From: Wolfiporia cocos
Taxonomy: Eukaryota; Basidiomycota; Agaricomycetes; Polyporales; Phaeolaceae
DNA: 64,000 nucleotides
Reading direction: 5' to 3'
Assembly: GCA_029448655.1 (NCBI GenBank)
Contig: JACCLO010000001.1
Coordinates: forward strand, 2,480,001-2,544,000
The first letter of the stretch is position 1, and every line of letters begins with the position of its first letter. The notes beneath the pieces are model-generated. The model saw only the letters and a program-made list of their open reading frames with translations. It did not search any database and was not told the origin of the DNA. Positions 59,201-64,000 of the stretch are shown here, piece by piece. The position numbers and the translations under genes are program-made.

Positions 59201-61396
59201 ATGGTGTCTTGGTCCATTATCCCCGCCGCCGGACGTCACGCTACCACCTACAAGGTAGCAACTCCGTACAAGCCGGTGACCGGAAAACACGCATGGCCCG
59301 GAGAGCAGACATGCCTCATGGACTATTTGCGAGTGGTTTTCGGCATCAGAGCTGGGGGGAGTGTAACCACTTTCAACTCGATTCCGCCCCATATGCGCCA
59401 ACACCTGCGCATAAACTACATCGTATACTACAAGTACTACGGGGAGGACTCAACCGGGAACCACATCTCGTGGTACGCCTGGGACGAATACGCCGAGAGC
59501 ATGCTGCTCTCACAGATGATCGCCCTATACGGCGACATACACTGGTACTCGACCAGCGAAAGCGAGGGAGAGGGAACCCCGCGCAAAGCAGTAAGGACAT
59601 CAGAAAGGTCCCCAACCAGATCCGAGGAAGAAGCATCGAAGCAGGCGCTGTTCGGCACCTTGCCGGACTTTCTTCCGGAGTTCAAAAGCACCAGCCTCGA
59701 ACCGGTTAGTCTGCCAGCACCGACATCAGCCGAATACACGGAACGACTAACCAGGGGGATGGATTCATATTCCCCCGAACACCTTGCACTAAGCATCAAC
59801 GCAGTCAAGGAGAGTCGTTACCATGCGGGCAATTACGTCATGGCAAACCTCACCCAATACAAGCGCCAAGCTGACAGGCTGGTGGAGAGGGTCTGGAGCA
59901 AATCCAATGAGCTTCGGGCGTTCAATCAAGTCCTTCAGCAACGAATCGAAGTGCTGGAGGAGAACGCCTCTCTCCGAAACCAACTAGACGAGCTCACGGG
60001 CAAACGTCTAGACAAAGTGGAGAGTGCCATCAGGAGACTCGAGAAGGCCCCCGCCGCCAGTGGCAGCGGAAACAGTACCACCACGGGCGCCGAAGTCCAG
60101 GCGCTAACTAACAAATTGGACACGCTCCAGAAGGAGCTAGACAACCTGAAAGCGGCAGCCCCCACCCAGCCGAGCGGGACTGCCACAACCATCAATATTG
60201 CCCCGAAACCGACGCAGCCCCCGAAGTACTCCAGCCCCAAGGACAGCATCTCGTCCAAGGAATGGCTCCAGAAGATGGGGATGTACTTTGCGGACGCACG
60301 GATCGCCACGGATGAAGATAAGGTCCGCCAAGCACTACTTAGGCTTACAGGAGAGGCCTACCAATACATGTCCCCGGTGGTCGATAAGATCTCCGCCGGG
60401 CAGACATCCGGGCACACATGGGCGACCTTCTCAGACACAATCAAGAAGGTCTATGGCAAGAAGACGGATAAGGAAATCGCCGAGAAGGAAATCAAACAGT
60501 ACTTCGGCGACGACGGCAAAGCGAAGATCAAAGACGACTTCTTTGCGTGGGCCCAGAAGTTGCGAACTCTGGCCCGCCTCGCGGAGACTGACAACAAGAC
60601 GTTGCTCAGTCAAATCAAGCAGATCTTGCCGGAAAAAGTACGCGAGACCCTTGCAACCCTGGAGCCGGTTCCCTCCTTTTCCCTACCGACTGACTGGGAG
60701 GTCTACCTCGATATGGCTATCGATCTGTACAAGCGACAGTATCCCGATAAGCTGAAGGGGAAGATTTTTGAAGAGGAAAAGAAGAAAAAGGAGTCCTCGG
60801 GGTCTGAAAAGACCGCTGAGAAAGCTAAGTCGAAGGCAAAAGCTGACGACAAGGCCAAGGCAGCGAAGCCAGCTGGGACGGGTAACCGGCAGTCCGATTG
60901 CAAGAAACACCCCGGGCAACACGCCTGGAAGGACTGTCCGGACAACTGGTCGAACCAGAAAAAGGCTGCTAAGCCGGCCACTAGTGGAAGCGGAACGACG
61001 AAGCCGAAAGGCTCGTCGAGCGGGAGTCAACAGTCGGGCCAGAAGAAATTGGACCCGACCAAAAAATACAAAGTCCGAGTCGTTAGCACCCAGGAGCTGG
61101 TGACTGACGACGAAGACGAGAGCCCCAAAGCCACCGTAGGGACGCTCTCCCACAATTCCCCGCACGTGCTAGAGGAGGTGGTTCCCCTCGCACCCACTAC
61201 GCGCATTGGAGAAGAGCAAAGCGCGGAACCCTCATCGGCAGAAGAGGAAGTCCGCGTCCAGGTGACCTCGCCGGCACCTGCGCCGAAACCGTCCGGTGAC
61301 TCTATCAGGATCAAGTTACCCTGGCTCCAGCAGCGGATAGCCGACTCCGCAACAGCCCTTGGCCTCCACGGAGGTAGCGCCTCGGGTTTTCTCTGA
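59201..61396 (+). CDS. Gypsy-3 Gag with variant CHHC knuckle
   Basis: The frame is open from 59093, but the ATG at 59201 (AACAATGGTG) has a better context and begins the conserved-looking part. Residue numbers count from 59093. A globular N-terminal region (DYLRVVFGIRAGGS, INYIVYYKYYGED) runs to about 170. A coiled coil lies at about 275-330 (RIEVLEENASLRNQLDEL). The capsid-like domain is at about 380-570 (SSKEWLQKMGMYFADAR, YGKKTDKEIAEKEIKQYF). Lys-rich sequence follows, then a variant knuckle C-KK-H-PGQ-H-AWKD-C near residue 603, that is CX2HX3HX4C instead of CX2CX4HX4C. Pol lies in the -1 frame. Confidence 0.85.
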   Translation: MVSWSIIPAAGRHATTYKVATPYKPVTGKHAWPGEQTCLMDYLRVVFGIRAGGSVTTFNSIPPHMRQHLRINYIVYYKYYGEDSTGNHISWYAWDEYAESMLLSQMIALYGDIHWYSTSESEGEGTPRKAVRTSERSPTRSEEEASKQALFGTLPDFLPEFKSTSLEPVSLPAPTSAEYTERLTRGMDSYSPEHLALSINAVKESRYHAGNYVMANLTQYKRQADRLVERVWSKSNELRAFNQVLQQRIEVLEENASLRNQLDELTGKRLDKVESAIRRLEKAPAASGSGNSTTTGAEVQALTNKLDTLQKELDNLKAAAPTQPSGTATTINIAPKPTQPPKYSSPKDSISSKEWLQKMGMYFADARIATDEDKVRQALLRLTGEAYQYMSPVVDKISAGQTSGHTWATFSDTIKKVYGKKTDKEIAEKEIKQYFGDDGKAKIKDDFFAWAQKLRTLARLAETDNKTLLSQIKQILPEKVRETLATLEPVPSFSLPTDWEVYLDMAIDLYKRQYPDKLKGKIFEEEKKKKESSGSEKTAEKAKSKAKADDKAKAAKPAGTGNRQSDCKKHPGQHAWKDCPDNWSNQKKAAKPATSGSGTTKPKGSSSGSQQSGQKKLDPTKKYKVRVVSTQELVTDDEDESPKATVGTLSHNSPHVLEEVVPLAPTTRIGEEQSAEPSSAEEEVRVQVTSPAPAPKPSGDSIRIKLPWLQQRIADSATALGLHGGSASGFL

Positions 61397-63697
61397 AGGC
61401 ACATGCGATATCCTGCCCGCTTGTGTCTTGTAACAGTATGATTAGTGTACCCGCTGTAAAGAGTGTTTTCGAGTCAATGTATCACATCTTTGGCAACGAC
61501 GCGCGTGATTTCTCTCGGGCCTTCTGAGTAGAAGTAACACTCTGGGTATACGGAACAAAAGTGCAGGCCTTAGCCTTGATTGACAGCGGAGCTACCATCT
61601 CAGTCATCTCGCAACGACTGGTGGATAAGCATAACCTGGTTACCAACGACATGGCATTCCCTATCACAGTATCAAATGCCGACGGAACACCAAATGTCGC
61701 GGGCCGAATAACTAAGTCAGTAAAAGCATACATGCAACACGAATCCCATAAGGAAACCATAGGGCTAGCTGTAATGCAACTAGAACCCGATTTGGTCCTG
61801 GGATACGACTGGCTTAGAAATCATAATCCCGATTTCGATTGGAAAAAGGGAGAAATGAAATACCGCTGCAGTCATGACCAAAAAGGGCGAAGGAAGGGTA
61901 TAGACCAACCCTCGTGGGAGGAAACAGTTGAACTCCCCGAAAAGGAACTACACGAGTGCAACTCGATTTGGGATACTCCCGTGGACATCATAGGAGAGGA
62001 GGACCCCCAAAATGAATTCGTCGGCTGGTTAAACACGCTAGACGACGAAGAACAACAGACGTTGGCTGAACTGGTAGCTGCGGTTCTTGACAAAGACCCC
62101 GGCAATGACCCAGAAGATGTTGAGGAAGACGAACCGATCGACCTAGAAGCATGGCGATCGTTAGTGCCCAAACAATACCAAGAGTACGGGCCAACTGTCT
62201 TCTCTCAGAAAGCATCAGAGAGGATGCTGGAACAGAAGCCCTGGGATCATGCCATAGTGCTAGAACCAGATGCGCAACTTCCACCCCCAGCTAGACCTTA
62301 CAAAATGTCGCCCCAAGAACATAACAGTCTAGATGAGTGGATCGAGACTGAACTACGCAAGGGTTACATACAACCGTCCGAAAGTCCGATGGCTTCTCCC
62401 GTATTCTTCGTAAAAAAGAAGGATGGGGGTCTTCGGATGGTGGTCGACTATAGAAGGCTAAACGGAATAACCGTCAAAAACCGATACCCGATACCTCGGA
62501 TCGATGAATTAATCGATCAACTATCCCAAGCTACCATTTTCACTAAAATCGACCTAAGATGGGGATATAACAATGTCCGCATCAGGGAAGGTGACGAATG
62601 GAAGACAGCATTTGTCACGAATAAGGGATTATACGAGGCTACCGTGATGTATTTCGGTTTCTGCAATGCCCCCGCAACGTTCCAGGCTATGATGAACTCT
62701 ATCCTAGCCCCATATATCCGTACTGGGAAGGTTGTCGTATATTTAGACGACATTCTCATATTCGGTAACGACATGGCGGAACATCATCGGATCACCAAAC
62801 AGGTACTAGAAACCCTGAAGGATCACGATCTGTATGCGAAACCCGAAAAGTGCTTCTTTGAACAATCCGCAATTGAGTACCTCGGCGTAATCATTGCCGA
62901 CGGAAAGATAATGATGGATCCAAAGAAGTACAGCGGAGTTCAAGATTGGCCGAGACCCCAAAAAGTCGAGGACGTGCAAGCATTCCTTGGCTTCGCAAAC
63001 TTCTATAGAAAATTTATAGAAGGGTTCTCGAAAAAGGCCAAACCACTGACGATCTTGACAAAGAAGTCAGAGCCTTGGCATTGGGACGCTGAGCAGGAGG
63101 ATGCCTTCCTTGAACTAAAGGAAGCATTCACCAAAGCACCCGTTTTACGAATCCCGTCACAAAACGAACCTTTCCGCCTAGAAACGGATGCATCGGATTT
63201 CGCAACCGGTGCAGTCTTATCTCAATTAGATCCGAAAGATAAAAAATATCATCTGGTGGGCTTCTTTAGCAAGTCGCTAAGTGCCCCCGAACGGAACTAT
63301 GAGATTTATGACAAGGAAATGTTGGCGGTGATTAGGGCTCTTGAGGAATGGAGACATTACCTCGAAGGAGCACCTGAAAAGTTCGAAATATGGTCAGATC
63401 ACCTCAATCTGACCTATTTCAAAACGGCGCAAAAACTGACACGACGACAGGCCCGATGGGCCTTGTACCTCTCACGCTTCAATTACATAATGAAGCACAA
63501 ACCTGGCAAGACAATGCTAACAGCGGACCCTCTGTCCAGGCGTCCAGATCATGAGTAGGGGGTGGAACTCGATAACAGGGATCAAATTCTACTGAAACCT
63601 GAATTTTTCGAATCAGAGCTCATGTCAATGGCTCTGGATACCTCCCATGCTGCGCCAGAATCGGATGATCCGATACTCCGAGACATCCGCAAAGCAT
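61397..63697 (+). pseudogene. Gypsy-3 Pol: protease, RT, RNase H; integrase deleted
   Basis: The pol frame is open from the gag end, has a TGA at 61525-61527 and then runs from 61528 to TAG at 63556. The apparent start at 61561 is GTG and is not a real start. Protease DSGATISV (about 61579), GYDWLRNHNPDFDW. RT: SPMASPVFFVKKKDGG, YLDD (about 62740). RNase H: ETDASDFATGA, YEIYDKEMLAV. After the TAG the frame continues with LDNRDQILLKPEFF, a common pre-integrase linker, and then jumps into LTR sequence at 63698. No HHCC or DDE integrase remains. Confidence 0.9.
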
Positions 63698-63800
63698 TGC
63701 TCTACTTGCTTTACAAAGTTCTTGTCTACTCGACAACCTCAAAGCTACCGCCTAACCCGCAATCCTCAAGCTTATAGTATAAGTGAGTAGTCTTGTGTCA
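63698..63800 (+). repeat. Gypsy-3 3' LTR remnant (last 103 bp)
   Basis: TGCTCTACTTGC...CTTGTGTCA, identical by eye to 57409-57511. Both copies are preceded by different sequence ending in a few matching bases at TGCTCTAC, so the deletion may have used microhomology. Confidence 0.9.
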
Positions 63801-63855
63801 GTCAGGTAACTATAAACGATGTATTCTGGGTTCGACCCAGAGGGAGGGCAATATC

Positions 63856-64000
63856 TGTGACACATGTACAAACACCAGAGTAGCATATATACTGGCCTAT
63901 GAGCTGGGTAGCACCCCAGACTCGTCTTGGCCTTTTACACCTTGAGTAACCCTGACCAGGAATACACCTTTGCACGAGTACTATTCCCCAGGCTCTTGCT
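63856..64000 (+). mobile_element. LTR related to Gypsy-1, running off the window
   Basis: ATGTACAAACA, GCATATATACTGGCC and CACCCCAGACTCGTCTTGGCC occur in the same order as in the Gypsy-1 LTR, including the same putative transcript start (about 63917). It starts TGTGACACATG after a purine-rich AGAGGGAGGG, so it may be the 3' LTR of another copy. Confidence 0.7.

Larger units (their letters stand above)
47856..63800 (+). mobile_element. Gypsy-3: Ty3/Gypsy element with split 5' LTR and deleted integrase
   Basis: Starts TGTCACAAGATTTTCC and ends CTTGTGTCA, flanked by GTCAG (47851-47855 and 63801-63805). The 5' LTR (47856-48070 plus 57087-57511, about 640 bp) is interrupted by Gypsy-2. The body carries an extra upstream ORF, gag, and protease-RT-RNase H. 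Coding sequence then joins directly to the last 103 bp of the 3' LTR (63698-63800), so integrase and most of the 3' LTR are lost. No dUTPase is seen. Confidence 0.88.

Noticed and set aside
61561..63558. Separate protein starting at 61561
   Set aside because: The first codon is GTG and the frame is simply pol downstream of a TGA; a fungal start there is not credible.

Overview
The window is a repeat-dominated stretch of a filamentous fungus genome, most likely an agaricomycete basidiomycete. The evidence is the decayed DUF6533-, DUF6698- and monocarboxylate-transporter-like genes, which I recognise as typical of that group, intron-interrupted coding fragments, and chromodomain Ty3/Gypsy elements. 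Genus is not determinable by reading. Almost no intact host gene is visible: the only long intact frames belong to mobile elements, plus one 376-codon unknown ORF inside an inverted-repeat element.

Layout. 1-3012: a head-to-tail array of Helitron-like non-autonomous units, two of them filled with a 22-bp minisatellite. 3020-13440: an old tandem duplication (about 5 kb per copy), each copy with a decayed minus-strand DUF6533 gene; a third partial copy lies at 33527-35700. 13958-17881: GC-rich pseudogenes, one resembling a U1-type zinc-finger splicing factor (WBP4-like), the other split by an inverted-repeat element (14105-16215) carrying the 376-aa ORF. 17998-30044: a second, minus-strand copy of that ORF unit, broken by two solo LTRs and by a foldback element that itself holds an intact Gypsy element (Gypsy-1, 18275-26472) and a Helitron. 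31108-31822: a second foldback element with outward-facing tRNA-like heads. 32900-45830: non-autonomous hAT elements with 8-bp target duplications, solo LTRs, and DUF6698-like and MFS pseudogenes. 47856-63800: Gypsy-3, whose 5' LTR was split by Gypsy-2 (48071-57081), whose pol was in turn split by a solo LTR (53392-53933).

The most interesting content is in the three Gypsy elements. All three show an 11-14 nt primer-binding site one base after the 5' LTR that is complementary to a stretch of the same LTR about 32-35 nt after a TATA box. That is the arrangement expected for Tf1/sushi-type self-priming. Gypsy-1 and Gypsy-2 each encode a dUTPase, but at different places (between gag and protease versus between protease and RT). 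Each element carries a different extra coding module: a C-terminal extension in Gypsy-1, a 3' ORF with two zinc knuckles in Gypsy-2, and a coiled-coil-like ORF upstream of gag in Gypsy-3.

Target-site duplications let the nesting order be read directly. Domain calls come from motifs recognised by eye; no database search was run.
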